Part shown: one piece after another, positions 26,909 to 35,782 of the stretch
Layout of the letters: every line of letters starts with the position of its first letter
Numbering within the stretch: position 1 is the first letter of the stretch
Origin: Amarolinea aalborgensis
Lineage (GTDB): Bacteria; Chloroflexota; Anaerolineae; SSC4; Amarolineaceae
Direction: 5' to 3'
NCBI RefSeq assembly: GCF_900491745.1
Contig: NZ_UETR01000001.1
Span: 62,001 to 126,000 of the forward strand
Length of the DNA stretch: 64,000 nucleotides
Made by a program: the position numbers and the translations under genes
Notes under the pieces: generated by a model
The model's database searches: none
Told to the model about the DNA's origin: nothing
Seen by the model: only the letters and a program-made list of their open reading frames with translations

Positions 26909-27955
26909 ATGGCTGCCATGGCTGGCCGATTGCGCAACGCGCTGGCGCGCTGGACAGGGCGGGCGTTGACGCCGTCCGCAGCGCCGCGGCCGGCAGTTGC
27001 ACCGATGAGCTTGTCTCTGCCCGCGGCCTTGACCGCGCCGTTTGAGATTCCAGTGCTGGTCGTCAACTTCTTCCCCACGCGCCACGGCCGCCTGGATCGC
27101 CGCGTCACTGGCGATGTCGACGCGCCGCTTGATCAGGTGCGCCGGCATACCGTGCAAACCACCGGCCGCGTGGCGCAGGCCCTGGAACGGGGCAGCACGT
27201 ATCACGGTTATCGCGACCCCGACGCGCAACCAAGCCTGCGTTACCGGGTTGCGGCCACGTTGGAGTTCCTGGAACCACTGCCTACCTGGCCCAAGCCCCA
27301 TCATCACGCACCGATGACCGACTATCACACGATCATGGATCGGATTGATATTCGCACGTGGGTCGAGGGCAAAGGCATCAAAGAGGTCTGGATTTGGGGT
27401 TACCATGGCGGCGTGGTTGACTTGTGGGAATCGAACATGGCCGGGCCGTTCGGCGACATCAGCAACAGCGACCGTGACCCATACGACTTACCGGTGTTGA
27501 GCAAGACCTACACCGTCTATCACTACAACTATCAGCGCGGCCCGTCCGAGGCCGTGGAAGACCACATGCACCAGATCGAAGCGGTTCTGGGACATGTGGA
27601 TCGCCACCTTTTTTGGGATCGTTTTGTGGGGAAGACCGGCGAAGGGCGCTGTGGTTGGGCGCACTTTCCGCCCAACGGCGTGCGTGATTACGATTGGGCC
27701 AACCCGACGTACGTCTACACCGATATCGAGGATTGGACCCCCGAAGGCAGCGGGCCGCGCAAACTGCTGAACTGCAGCCGCTGGCAAAGCGACAGCCTGG
27801 CGTGGTTCATCTTCTGGATGCAGAATCTGCCGGGCGCAAATCACGGGCTTAGCTGGCGCGGCCGGCCGCTCAGCAACTGGTGGACTTTCATGGGCGCATT
27901 CGACGAGGCGATGACCGCGGGCCTCGCGTTGACGCAGCCGATCGCGGCGGATTGA
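26909..27955 (+). CDS. Conserved hypothetical protein
   Basis: The 348-aa protein is not one I can place in a named family. After a variable, Ala-rich N-terminus (about 1-45) it has a strand FEIPVLVVNFFPT, a His-rich stretch (PKPHHHAPMTDYHTIMDR), the Trp-rich WVEGKGIKEVWIWGYHGGVV, and a C-terminal half full of Trp, Tyr and His (NYQRGPSEAVEDHMHQIEAVL; SDSLAWFIFWMQNLPGANHG). The conserved-looking His, Asp and Glu residues suggest a metal-dependent hydrolase-like fold, but this is a guess. No signal peptide is clear. It is the gene before ydcF, 12 bp away. Confidence 0.6.
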   Translation: MAAMAGRLRNALARWTGRALTPSAAPRPAVAPMSLSLPAALTAPFEIPVLVVNFFPTRHGRLDRRVTGDVDAPLDQVRRHTVQTTGRVAQALERGSTYHGYRDPDAQPSLRYRVAATLEFLEPLPTWPKPHHHAPMTDYHTIMDRIDIRTWVEGKGIKEVWIWGYHGGVVDLWESNMAGPFGDISNSDRDPYDLPVLSKTYTVYHYNYQRGPSEAVEDHMHQIEAVLGHVDRHLFWDRFVGKTGEGRCGWAHFPPNGVRDYDWANPTYVYTDIEDWTPEGSGPRKLLNCSRWQSDSLAWFIFWMQNLPGANHGLSWRGRPLSNWWTFMGAFDEAMTAGLALTQPIAAD

Positions 27956-27967
27956 ACCCTTTCAACC

Positions 27968-28624
27968 ATGCAAAACAAGACGAATTCAATGCCAGCCAAA
28001 CGCTCATGGTGGCGCCGCGGCTTTGAACTGACCCGCAACCTGATGGCCCTGTTGGGCGTTTTCACCACCGTCTACGTGGTCGGTCTGACGCTCATTATTT
28101 TCTGGCAAGCCGAGCGGGACGAAGCCCAGCCCGTAGACGCGATCGTTGTGCTGGGCACAGCGCAGTATAACGGCCGGCCGTCGGCGGTGCTGCGCGCGCG
28201 ACTCGATCATGCCATCAACCTCTACAGCCAGGGTGTGGCGCCCGTGCTGGTGACAACGGGCGGCGCCGGCCGCGATCCGCGCTTCACCGAGGGCGGCGTT
28301 GGCCGCGCCTATGCCATCAGCCGCGGCGTGCCGGCGGAAGCGATCCTGAGTGAGGAAGATGGCGCCAGCTCGTGGGAAAGCCTGCAGAACGTGGCGGCCC
28401 TGCTTCAGGCGCACGGCTGGCGTCGCATCGTCCTGGTCAGCGACCCATTCCACATGACGCGGCTCAAATTGATGGCGCTGGATTTGGGTTTGGAGCCGTC
28501 TGCGTCACCCACGCGCACTTCGCCGATTTCTCGCCGGCCCGCGACCGAGATGTTCTACGTCTTGCGCGAAGTGGCTGGGGTGACGGTTTTCGGTTTGACT
28601 CAGGCCGCCGCAAACATTCTATGA
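27968..28624 (+). CDS. YdcF-family (DUF218) membrane-anchored protein
   Basis: The 218-aa protein starts with a basic N-terminus and one membrane helix (about 24-47). The DUF218 domain follows: VDAIVVLGTAQYNGRPSAVL, RARLDHAINLYSQGVAPVLV, TTGGAG, SSWESLQNVAAL and IVLVSDPFHMTRLKLMA. The family includes E. coli SanA/ElyC, which affect envelope and peptidoglycan precursor steps; the enzymatic role is not settled. The domain is predicted to face outward. Confidence 0.88.
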   Translation: MQNKTNSMPAKRSWWRRGFELTRNLMALLGVFTTVYVVGLTLIIFWQAERDEAQPVDAIVVLGTAQYNGRPSAVLRARLDHAINLYSQGVAPVLVTTGGAGRDPRFTEGGVGRAYAISRGVPAEAILSEEDGASSWESLQNVAALLQAHGWRRIVLVSDPFHMTRLKLMALDLGLEPSASPTRTSPISRRPATEMFYVLREVAGVTVFGLTQAAANIL

Positions 28625-28699
28625 TCACCGCGTAACCTGGACGCGCCAGAATCAACTTGCTTCCGCAAAGTGGCAAAGGCTGCCACGAAGAAGGACCTC

Positions 28700-30256
28700 A
28701 TGAAGACAGTTCAATCGCAGCGAATGGCGATCATTGATCTTGGCTCCAACACCGCCCGTCTGGTCGTCATGAATGCCGTCCCCGGTTTTTCATATCACCA
28801 GGAGGACGAGATTCGAGAGGTGGTGCGTTTGCGCCAGGGCATGAACAAGCGCGGGCTGAGTCAAGAGGCGATCGAACGTGCGCTGGTTACGTTGCGGCTC
28901 TTTAAGCGTTTCTGCGACAGCACGCATGTGGATATCATTCTGCCAACCGCCACCAGCGCGGTGCGTGAAGCGGCCAATGGGCCGGCTTTCATCGAACAGG
29001 TGCGTCGCGACGTAGGGCTGAACCTACGCATCTTGAGCGGCGAGCAGGAGGCCACCTACGGCGTGCTCGGCGCGCTCAATGAGGTGGCTTTCACACAGGG
29101 CATCGTCGTGGACATCGGCGGCGGCAGCGCGCAAATCAGCGAGGTCCGCGACCGTCGTTTTGCCGTTGGCGTTTCATTGACGCTGGGCACCCTGGCGCTG
29201 ACCGAAGGCTTCATCCGCAGCGATCCGATCAAGCCCACGGAGCTTGAGGCGCTGCAAGGCGAGATCAGCCGCCAGCTCGACAACGTGACCTGGCTGGGCA
29301 AGAAGAGCGGGCCGTTGATTGGCCTGGGCGGCGCCATCCGCAACCTGGCCAAGATCGAAGCTGCGCGGCAGGCTTACCCGCTCAACACACTGCACGGATT
29401 TACCCTGCGCCGCGCCTCGTTGGAGCAAACGATTGAACTGCTGCGCACACTGCCCCTGTCCGAACGTCAGGCAATTCCCGGCCTGCGCACAGACCGCGCG
29501 GACATCATTCTGCCGGGCGCGCTGGTCATCCGCGCGATCATGGAACGCCTCAAGGCCAACGAACTGACGGTTTCGGTCAATGGTTTGCGTGAAGGGGTTT
29601 TCTTCGAGCACTTCTGGCAGCATTTCTCTTACCCGGTGATTCCAGACGTGCGGCGCTTCAGCGTGCTCAACATGGCGCGCACCTACCATTACCAAAAGGC
29701 GCACGCCAATCATGTGCGTTACCTGGCGCGACGCATCTTCGAGCAGTTGGCGCCGCTGCACGGCTATGGCATGGCTGAGCGCGAACTGCTGGACGCGGCG
29801 TCCGTGCTGCACGACATTGGCACCATCATCAGTTACCACGATCATCACAAACATTCGCAGACGCTGATCGTCAACGCTGGCTTACCTGGTTTCAGTGCAC
29901 GCGAGACCGCGCTGATTGCGCTGCTGACCCGTTTTCATCGCAAGGGCAGGCCGGATCTGTTGGAGTTTGCGCCGCTGCTCAAGGAGGGCGACGACGTGCT
30001 GCTAACTCGCCTTTCAGCTATTCTGCGCCTGGCCGAATACCTGGAGCGCGGCCGTAATGCCACGGTAGACGACGTCAGTGTGACCTGGACCGATGAATAT
30101 CTGCGCCTGACGCTCATTGCTGACGAATATCCAGCCGTGGAAGTGTGGGATACGCAGCGCAACGCGCTGGCCCTGGTAGAAATCGCCTTCAAGCGCCGCG
30201 CGCTGCTGGACAGTGTGGCCGCGCCGAGCGAATGGCGAAATGCGGCGGCCGCCTAA
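28700..30256 (+). CDS. Ppx/GppA phosphatase with HD domain
   Basis: The 518-aa protein has the ASKHA-fold Ppx/GppA domain in its first 300 residues: IIDLGSNTARLVV, the phosphate loop SAVREAANG, the GEQEATYG loop and VVDIGGGSAQISEV, then GGAIRNLAKIE. The C-terminal part (about 310-500) is an HD-type domain with DAASVLHDIGTIISYHDHHKHS. Such enzymes hydrolyse polyphosphate ends or pppGpp. The ATG at 28700 follows AAGGA; a GTG at 28670 adds ten residues without a good site. It stands alone, convergent with nfo. Confidence 0.92.
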   Translation: MKTVQSQRMAIIDLGSNTARLVVMNAVPGFSYHQEDEIREVVRLRQGMNKRGLSQEAIERALVTLRLFKRFCDSTHVDIILPTATSAVREAANGPAFIEQVRRDVGLNLRILSGEQEATYGVLGALNEVAFTQGIVVDIGGGSAQISEVRDRRFAVGVSLTLGTLALTEGFIRSDPIKPTELEALQGEISRQLDNVTWLGKKSGPLIGLGGAIRNLAKIEAARQAYPLNTLHGFTLRRASLEQTIELLRTLPLSERQAIPGLRTDRADIILPGALVIRAIMERLKANELTVSVNGLREGVFFEHFWQHFSYPVIPDVRRFSVLNMARTYHYQKAHANHVRYLARRIFEQLAPLHGYGMAERELLDAASVLHDIGTIISYHDHHKHSQTLIVNAGLPGFSARETALIALLTRFHRKGRPDLLEFAPLLKEGDDVLLTRLSAILRLAEYLERGRNATVDDVSVTWTDEYLRLTLIADEYPAVEVWDTQRNALALVEIAFKRRALLDSVAAPSEWRNAAAA

Positions 30257-30287
30257 GGCAGCGAAATAGTGCTGGCCCTGCGCTTCT

Positions 30288-31139
30288 CTAGCGTTCGATC
30301 AGCTCACGCAGCCGCGCCAGGTTCATGACATCATCCGCCATGTCTTCCTCTTTGGGCGTTTCCAGGATCATCGGCAGCGCCTGGAAGCGGGCATCGTTCA
30401 GGAGCAGGCGAAAAGGCGTCAACCCCAGAAAGCCCTCGCCGATGTGCGTATGGCGGTCCACGCGGCTGCCCAGGTCCTTCTTGGAGTCGTTGAGATGAAA
30501 AACCTTCAGTCTCTCCAATCCTAAGGCCTTGTCGAATGTATCCCACATGCGTTGATAATCATCGGCGTTGCGGAACTCATAACCGGCGGCCAGCGCGTGA
30601 CAGGTGTCAAAACAGATGCCGACGCGGCCTGGCGCGTCCAGGGCGGCAATGATATCGGCCAACTGCTCGAAACGAAAACCCAGATGATCGCCCTGACCAG
30701 CGGTAATTTCCAGCAGGGTCAACGTCTCTGCGGTCGGCGTCGCCGCGTGGACTCGATCCAGCCCCTGCGCAATGCGGCGTTTGCCCGCCTCCTCGCCCGC
30801 GCCCATGGAGGAACCAGGGTGCAGCACGACGCCCAGGATGCTTAACTGATCCGCGCGCTCTAGTTCCACCTGGTACGCCTCGACCGACTTGTCCCATAAC
30901 TCGTCGGACGGCGAGCCTAGATTGATCAGGTAAGAGGCGTGCGCCACCACCGGCGCGATGCCGGTGCGCTGCGCCCATTCGTGATAGCGTGCAATCTCCG
31001 TCGTTTCCAATGGTTTGCATTTCCACTGGTTCTGATTGCGCGTAAAAATCTGCATCGTGCCGCAGTCAATGGACTGCGCCCGTTCAAACGCTTTGCTCAC
31101 GCCGCCAGCCACGGACATGTGCGCGCCAAGTCTATCCAT
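30288..31139 (-). CDS. nfo: Endonuclease IV
   Basis: The 283-aa protein is a deoxyribonuclease IV (AP endonuclease) that cuts 5' of abasic sites in base excision repair. It has the expected length (E. coli Nfo has 285 aa) and motifs: GAHMSVAGG, HASYLINLGSP, VLHPGSS, TAGQGDHLG, ICFDTCHALAAGY, FHLNDSKKDLGSRVDRHTHIG and LPMILETPKE. These carry the His, Glu and Asp ligands of the trinuclear zinc site. The ATG at 31139 is preferred to the upstream one at 31187. The next gene upstream on this strand is the PduO-type adenosyltransferase. Confidence 0.96.
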   Translation of the reverse strand: MDRLGAHMSVAGGVSKAFERAQSIDCGTMQIFTRNQNQWKCKPLETTEIARYHEWAQRTGIAPVVAHASYLINLGSPSDELWDKSVEAYQVELERADQLSILGVVLHPGSSMGAGEEAGKRRIAQGLDRVHAATPTAETLTLLEITAGQGDHLGFRFEQLADIIAALDAPGRVGICFDTCHALAAGYEFRNADDYQRMWDTFDKALGLERLKVFHLNDSKKDLGSRVDRHTHIGEGFLGLTPFRLLLNDARFQALPMILETPKEEDMADDVMNLARLRELIER

Positions 31140-31192
31140 CTCACGCTCCCTCATCTGCTTGTTTTTCCCAACCTCCGCGGTTGGCAACCATC

Positions 31193-31774
31193 CTAGCTGA
31201 GCCGGGCCAGGGTAAATGCCTCAACGCCGGCCGCCTTGTCTTCCAAGCGCGCCAGGAGAAAGAGCAGGCTGCTGAGGCGGTTGAGATACCGCAATGGCTC
31301 CTCGTTGCGCAGCTTGCCGTCGTGCTGCAAACGCGCCACGATGCGCTCGGCGCGGCGGATGATCGTGCGCGCCAGGTCGAGGTGCGCGCCAGCGACGCTG
31401 TCGCCGGCGACGATGAACGCGGGCGGCAGCTCAACCGCCGATTCCAGACGGCCAATCAGCGACTCCAGGCACTCTGTGCTCTGTGGATGCAGCCACGGCG
31501 GCCGTGTGGCGGCCTCCGGCAGCGTCGCCAGGTCAGCCATCATGGCGTATAGATCGCGCTGCACGCCTAAGATGATCTCAGCCGTCTCTGCATCTTTGAC
31601 TGTGGCACGCGCCAGGCCTAAGGCAGAAGAGGCTTCATCCACGGTGCCATAGGCTTCCGGCCGAATATCGTACTTGGGCACCCGATCGCGACCGAGCAGC
31701 CCGGTATAGCCCTCGTCCCCCACCCCCGTATACAGTTTCGTCACGCGCTTTGCTTCTGGCATTTTCTGTTCCAT
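31193..31774 (-). CDS. Cob(I)alamin adenosyltransferase, PduO type
   Basis: The 193-aa protein makes adenosylcobalamin from cob(I)alamin and ATP. The N-terminal ATP-binding motif YTGVGDEGYTGLLG and RPEAYGTVDEASSALG, the basic helix TIIRRAERIVARL and the C-terminal YLNRLSSLLFLLAR are the PduO/MMAB signature. AAGGCGGATA lies directly before the ATG. No other B12 gene is in the window, so it may serve a B12-dependent enzyme elsewhere. Confidence 0.94.
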   Translation of the reverse strand: MEQKMPEAKRVTKLYTGVGDEGYTGLLGRDRVPKYDIRPEAYGTVDEASSALGLARATVKDAETAEIILGVQRDLYAMMADLATLPEAATRPPWLHPQSTECLESLIGRLESAVELPPAFIVAGDSVAGAHLDLARTIIRRAERIVARLQHDGKLRNEEPLRYLNRLSSLLFLLARLEDKAAGVEAFTLARLS

Positions 31775-31827
31775 TATCCGCCTTTATCCCCCCGTCCTCA
31801 TCTATCACTCTCCATCTCCCATTGGCC

Positions 31828-32268
31828 TCACCGTTGGCCGATCCCAAATTCGTAAACCAGCCGCCCGCCCAATTCACCCGTGATGATGAGCGCGACCAAA
31901 CCCAGCACGAGCAAGGCCAAGACGTACCAGCGGTTCGGCGCCGAGTCGGATGCGGCGCCGCGGCGCAGACGGAGGTAGAGCGCCGCGCCAAAAGCGATCA
32001 CCGTGGCAAAAACGGCGGTGATATGGTTGTTCGCCGCCACGCGCGCGGGTGAATCCAAAGCTATCGCATTCTGGTCAATCAAGCCGGTAACAGCCGCGGG
32101 CAAGATCATCAGCCACCCCAGCGCCAGACTGGCCAGGCTCAGCCGTTCCCAGCGCATCCCTTGCCAACCCCGCGGTCGCCAGAGATGCAGCAGGTATAAG
32201 ACTACCGACAGCGCCAAAAGCGTCACAGGAAAATGTACAAAACGGGGATGTAACGGTAAAGCCAACAT
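31828..32268 (-). CDS. DUF2231 membrane protein
   Basis: The 146-aa protein has four membrane helices (about 12-28, 44-66, 79-100, 114-135). The N-terminal HPRFVHFPVTLLAL, where His residues sit next to the first helix, and the AAVTGLIDQ motif are typical of DUF2231. Its role is unknown; some members occur near haem or redox genes. It lies between the PP2C phosphatase and the adenosyltransferase on the same strand. Confidence 0.85.
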   Translation of the reverse strand: MLALPLHPRFVHFPVTLLALSVVLYLLHLWRPRGWQGMRWERLSLASLALGWLMILPAAVTGLIDQNAIALDSPARVAANNHITAVFATVIAFGAALYLRLRRGAASDSAPNRWYVLALLVLGLVALIITGELGGRLVYEFGIGQR

Positions 32269-32281
32269 GATGATCCTTCGG

Positions 32282-34630
32282 TTAGGCAGGCAGGCGTTTG
32301 ACTACAACCAAGGTCAAGTCATCAAACTGCGGCGCAAGCCCGACAAACTCGCGTACCTCCGCCTTGATCGCCTCCGCAATTTGAGCGGCGCTGTGCGCCT
32401 GGTGGGCCTGCACCACGGCTTGCAAGCGCGTCATCTCGAACGACTCTTCGTTCAGGTTGATGGGGTCAATGACGCCATCGGTATAAAGAATCAGGACGTC
32501 GCCCGGCGCCAACGGCACACGGTCATCCTCCAATGCGACGGAGGGGAGCACGCCGAGGATGAGACCATGCTTACGCAGCAGGCGTATCTGGCCGTTGGCC
32601 GCGGTCAGGAGCAGCGGCGGATTGTGCCCGGCGTTGGCAAAAACCAGCTCGTGCCGTTGGGGGTCGAGCACGCCATACCAAAGCGTCACGAACATGTCTG
32701 AACGGCTGTTGGCCAACAGCAGCTCGTTGACGCGCCGCAGCACGCGCGCGGGTGAGCGCCGATCGGCCGCGATCACGCGCACCAGGATGCTGGCCAGGGC
32801 CATGAAAAGCGCCGCCGGCACGCCCTTGTCGGACACATCGGCAATGACCAATCCCAGGCGTCGCGCCGCCAGCGGAACAAAATCAAAGAAGTCGCCGGCC
32901 ATTTCGCGTGCGGCCAGCCAGACATGGGCAATGTCATAACCTGGCAGCGACGGATTGGTCGCGGGCAGAAAACTGGCCTGGATCTCATGCGCCAGTCGCA
33001 GTTCCTCGCCCATGCGCACGCGCTCCGCCTCTTGCAGCACCAGGCGGGCGCTTTCGATCGCCACCGCCAATTGGCTGGCTACGCCGCGCACCATCTCGAC
33101 CTGGCGACTGCTGAAGATGTGCGGCCCATCCACCTCATCCACCACCAGCGCGCCCAGGACCTCGTCCTGCACAATCAGCGGCACCGCCAAGATGGCCTGC
33201 GTGCCGTAGCGCTTCACAATCTCTGCGGGCACCAAGTCGCCGGCGCTGACATCTTCCACCCAGAGTGGCCGGCGCTCCCGGCAAACCCGATCAAGCAGCG
33301 GGAATTCGCTCGCTGTCACACGCAGCCCCGTTTCAACTGGCTGCACTCCGCGGGAGGAGGGCTGACATTGGCTGGCGAGCACTTCATACGCGGCCTGGTC
33401 GCGATCCCAAATCAGAACCGTGCAGCGGTCTACCCCAGCCAGGGATGGCGTCAGGCTGGCTACGGTGTTTGCCAGGTCAGACACACGGTAAGGTCGCGCA
33501 ATGGCATTAGCGACATCGAGCAGTGAACTGGAAATGGCCGCTTCGTCTTTGGCCTCTTGATACAGGCGCGCATCTTCCACCGCTACCGCAATCTGATCAG
33601 CCAGGGTAGCCAGGATGAACAGGTCTTCGGAACTAAACGCGTTCAGTTCACGGGCCTGCACGTCCAGGACGCCCAGTACGCGATCTTCTACCATCAACGG
33701 CACAGCCAGTTCGGCGCGCGTATCGGGCAAGAGGCGCGGGTCATCAGGAAAATAGCGCGTCTCTTGTGAAACATCATTGGCCAGCAAGGGTTGGCCGTGC
33801 TGAGCCACCCAACCGATGATGCCCTCGACGCCGATACGTACGAAGCGGCCGCGGCGCAGCCACATTTGGTTCAGGTTGTGGCCGGTGCTGGCGCGGAAAT
33901 AGGCGCGTCCCGTCCCCTGGGCTACCAGGAAGATCTGGACGTGATAGTAGCCGAAGCGGTCACGAATCAGCTCGACCACCTGGTTCAGCAGTTGATCGAG
34001 GTCCAAGATCGCGGCGACCTTGCGGCTGACCTGCGCCACGGTTTGTAATTGGCGCGCGCGACGCTCGACCACCTGATAGAGGCGGGCATTGACCAGGGCG
34101 ACGCCCGCCTGGTTGGCAATGATGAAGAGGGTGCGCAGGTTTTCTTCGCTGTAGGCGCCTGGCTCGTCATGTTGCACGGCCAGGCTGCCAATCGCCAGTT
34201 CACCGGCGAGGATGGGCACAAAGATGGCTGAACGCGGGGGATGTTCATCGTCGTAACGCGGGCGCGCGGGCAGATGTTCCATCTCGGTTTGAAAATCGTT
34301 CACCAGCAGCGGCTGGCGGTTGCGACGCAGCCAGCCTACGATGCCTTCGTTGGCGCCGCCTACAAAACGGGCGCCAGCCAGCCGCTTGCCGTGCCGCAGC
34401 CACACCTTGATGACAAAGTCATCTTTATCGAAGAGGCCTAGATGAAAGCTGGAAGCATCCATCAGGCGCGTCGCGTGCTCAAAGATCAGCTCACAGAGCT
34501 GATCTTCGTTCATCTGCGCCTGCACAATAGCCTGGCCCGCTTCGGCCAGGGCGCGCAGTTCGTCGAGATGGATGGGCGCTCGCCCCACAGGCGGCCGTGT
34601 GTCGCGGCCGACTGGCAGAATGTCGGCCAT
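32282..34630 (-). CDS. GAF-domain PP2C (SpoIIE/RsbU-type) phosphatase
   Basis: The 782-aa protein has three GAF domains (about 35-185, 205-355 and 375-535), each separated by short helices (e.g. VVERRARQLQTVAQVSRKVA), and a C-terminal SpoIIE-type PP2C phosphatase (about 555-780). The metal-binding motifs GDFFDFVPL, VIADVSDKGVPAALFMA, FANAGHNPPLLL and ILYTDGVID are visible. Such proteins sense a ligand or redox state through GAF and dephosphorylate a STAS anti-anti-sigma factor. The kinase gene (34634) and STAS gene (35165) are immediately upstream, so the module is complete apart from a sigma factor. The ATG is 3 bp after the kinase stop. Confidence 0.94.
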   Translation of the reverse strand: MADILPVGRDTRPPVGRAPIHLDELRALAEAGQAIVQAQMNEDQLCELIFEHATRLMDASSFHLGLFDKDDFVIKVWLRHGKRLAGARFVGGANEGIVGWLRRNRQPLLVNDFQTEMEHLPARPRYDDEHPPRSAIFVPILAGELAIGSLAVQHDEPGAYSEENLRTLFIIANQAGVALVNARLYQVVERRARQLQTVAQVSRKVAAILDLDQLLNQVVELIRDRFGYYHVQIFLVAQGTGRAYFRASTGHNLNQMWLRRGRFVRIGVEGIIGWVAQHGQPLLANDVSQETRYFPDDPRLLPDTRAELAVPLMVEDRVLGVLDVQARELNAFSSEDLFILATLADQIAVAVEDARLYQEAKDEAAISSSLLDVANAIARPYRVSDLANTVASLTPSLAGVDRCTVLIWDRDQAAYEVLASQCQPSSRGVQPVETGLRVTASEFPLLDRVCRERRPLWVEDVSAGDLVPAEIVKRYGTQAILAVPLIVQDEVLGALVVDEVDGPHIFSSRQVEMVRGVASQLAVAIESARLVLQEAERVRMGEELRLAHEIQASFLPATNPSLPGYDIAHVWLAAREMAGDFFDFVPLAARRLGLVIADVSDKGVPAALFMALASILVRVIAADRRSPARVLRRVNELLLANSRSDMFVTLWYGVLDPQRHELVFANAGHNPPLLLTAANGQIRLLRKHGLILGVLPSVALEDDRVPLAPGDVLILYTDGVIDPINLNEESFEMTRLQAVVQAHQAHSAAQIAEAIKAEVREFVGLAPQFDDLTLVVVKRLPA

Positions 34631-34633
34631 ACC

Positions 34634-35083
34634 TCACGCCTCTCCTTGCGCAGACAACGGCGCCACGTTGCGCTTTACCATGGTCAAGTGGTTGCCGGTT
34701 TCTGAGCTAAAGCGGTATTCAACGACATCCATGAGCTGGCGCATGAGGTGAATGCCCAGGCCGCCAACGGGCAAGTCGGCCGGCCGGCGTTTGCGTTTTG
34801 GGGGCCGGACGCTGGTGGGATCGAACGGCTGTCCTTGATCTTGAATCTCAACGACGAAGTCTGCCTGGTGCACTGAACAGGTGAGGTGCAAGGGGCCATC
34901 CATGCTGCGGTAGGCATGTTCAATCACATTGTTGCAGGCTTCGTCGCACGCCAGTTCGATCGCAAAGATAGCATCCTCGTGCAAGCCGGCTGCGCGGGCC
35001 GCGTCACGCACGAACTGAGCAATGAAGGGCAGGTTGTGCGGGTCGCTTGCAATCGTTAGTTGCCAGCGCATGCTCATAGGCAC
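34634..35083 (-). CDS. RsbW-like anti-sigma/serine kinase ATPase
   Basis: The 149-aa protein is a GHKL-type HATPase_c_2 kinase. Motifs are the N-box helix AIELACDEACNNVIEHAYR, the G1 box EIQDQGQPFDP and the G2 box GGLGIHLMRQLMD. RsbW-type kinases phosphorylate the Ser of a STAS protein and bind a sigma factor. Here the STAS gene is 81 bp upstream and the PP2C gene 3 bp downstream. The start at 35083 is a GTG, with in-frame ATGs at 35077 and 35071. Confidence 0.9.
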   Translation of the reverse strand: MPMSMRWQLTIASDPHNLPFIAQFVRDAARAAGLHEDAIFAIELACDEACNNVIEHAYRSMDGPLHLTCSVHQADFVVEIQDQGQPFDPTSVRPPKRKRRPADLPVGGLGIHLMRQLMDVVEYRFSSETGNHLTMVKRNVAPLSAQGEA

Positions 35084-35164
35084 TCATCGTTCTCGCGGCA
35101 TGGCAGATAGCTGGACGCGCCAGACTGGCAGGGGAGGGAAACGCACCAGGTTGGTTCAGGCGCG

Positions 35165-35509
35165 CTAGAAGCTGCCGACAGCTTCCACTGTGCTGCTGAA
35201 CTGGGCAAAATGGTCGTTGAGACCAGTCAGGTCCAACACCTCGCTGATGCGGGCAGGGACATTGGCCAGGCGCAAATCGCCTCGATTGAACCGGCGCGCG
35301 GCGCGCCAGGTGCTGACCAACACGCGAATGCCCGCGCTGCTCAAAAACGTGACGCCGCCAACATCCAGCACAAACCGATAGTGACCTGAGTCGAGGAGCG
35401 TCTTCAAGGTTTGTTCTAGCTCAGGCGCGGTGCTGCCATCAATGCGGCCGCTGATGTTGACAAGAACACAACGCTTCAATTCTGATGTCGTGAGTTCCAT
35501 ACAGTGCAT
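35165..35509 (-). CDS. STAS-domain anti-anti-sigma factor
   Basis: The 114-aa protein is a SpoIIAA/RsbV-type STAS protein. The phosphorylatable Ser lies in VTFLSSAGIRVLVS, after the strand FVLDVGGV. The N-terminal VNISGRIDGSTAPELEQTL is typical. It would be phosphorylated by the RsbW-like kinase and dephosphorylated by the GAF-PP2C protein of the same operon. AGGAG precedes the ATG at 35509; a second ATG at 35500 is possible. Confidence 0.92.
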   Translation of the reverse strand: MHCMELTTSELKRCVLVNISGRIDGSTAPELEQTLKTLLDSGHYRFVLDVGGVTFLSSAGIRVLVSTWRAARRFNRGDLRLANVPARISEVLDLTGLNDHFAQFSSTVEAVGSF

Positions 35510-35582
35510 TTACTCCTGTGGCAGATGAATTGGGTGCCCGGAAATCAATGAGATACAGGCATGGACGGTGAAAGTGAATGGC

Positions 35583-35611
35583 ATTATACCACAGGGTCAG
35601 TGAGCCGCCAA
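35583..35611 (-). promoter_or_regulatory. Promoter of the STAS-RsbW-PP2C operon
   Basis: On the minus strand TTGGCG (35606-35611) and a perfect TATAAT (35583-35588) are spaced by 17 bp, about 75 bp before the STAS start codon. Confidence 0.7.
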
Positions 35612-35723
35612 GCGCCCTGCTAGAGAGCCAGCAGTAGGGTGGCCCTGTGTGACCGCCCCTTGCGGTTTTGACCGCAGAGGCCACAGCGAGCGCAAAGAAG
35701 CTGCCAACCAGCGCCCACAGGGC

Positions 35724-35757
35724 AAAAAAAGAGCCACCGATGAACTCGGTGGCTCTT
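35724..35757 (-). terminator. Terminator after the secreted repeat protein
   Basis: Arms 35729-35740 and 35746-35757 (core GAGCCACCGA) pair perfectly around a 5-nt loop, followed on the minus strand by a run of T (35724-35730). It closes the minus-strand transcript 25 bp after the stop codon. Confidence 0.88.
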
Positions 35758-35782
35758 GAAGAATCAACGCAAGCCGAAGGGT

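Noticed and set aside
35658..35680. Short hairpin TGCGGT-TTTG-ACCGCA upstream of the STAS promoter
   Set aside because: The stem is only 6 bp with no T-run and no clear role, so it is not listed as a terminator.
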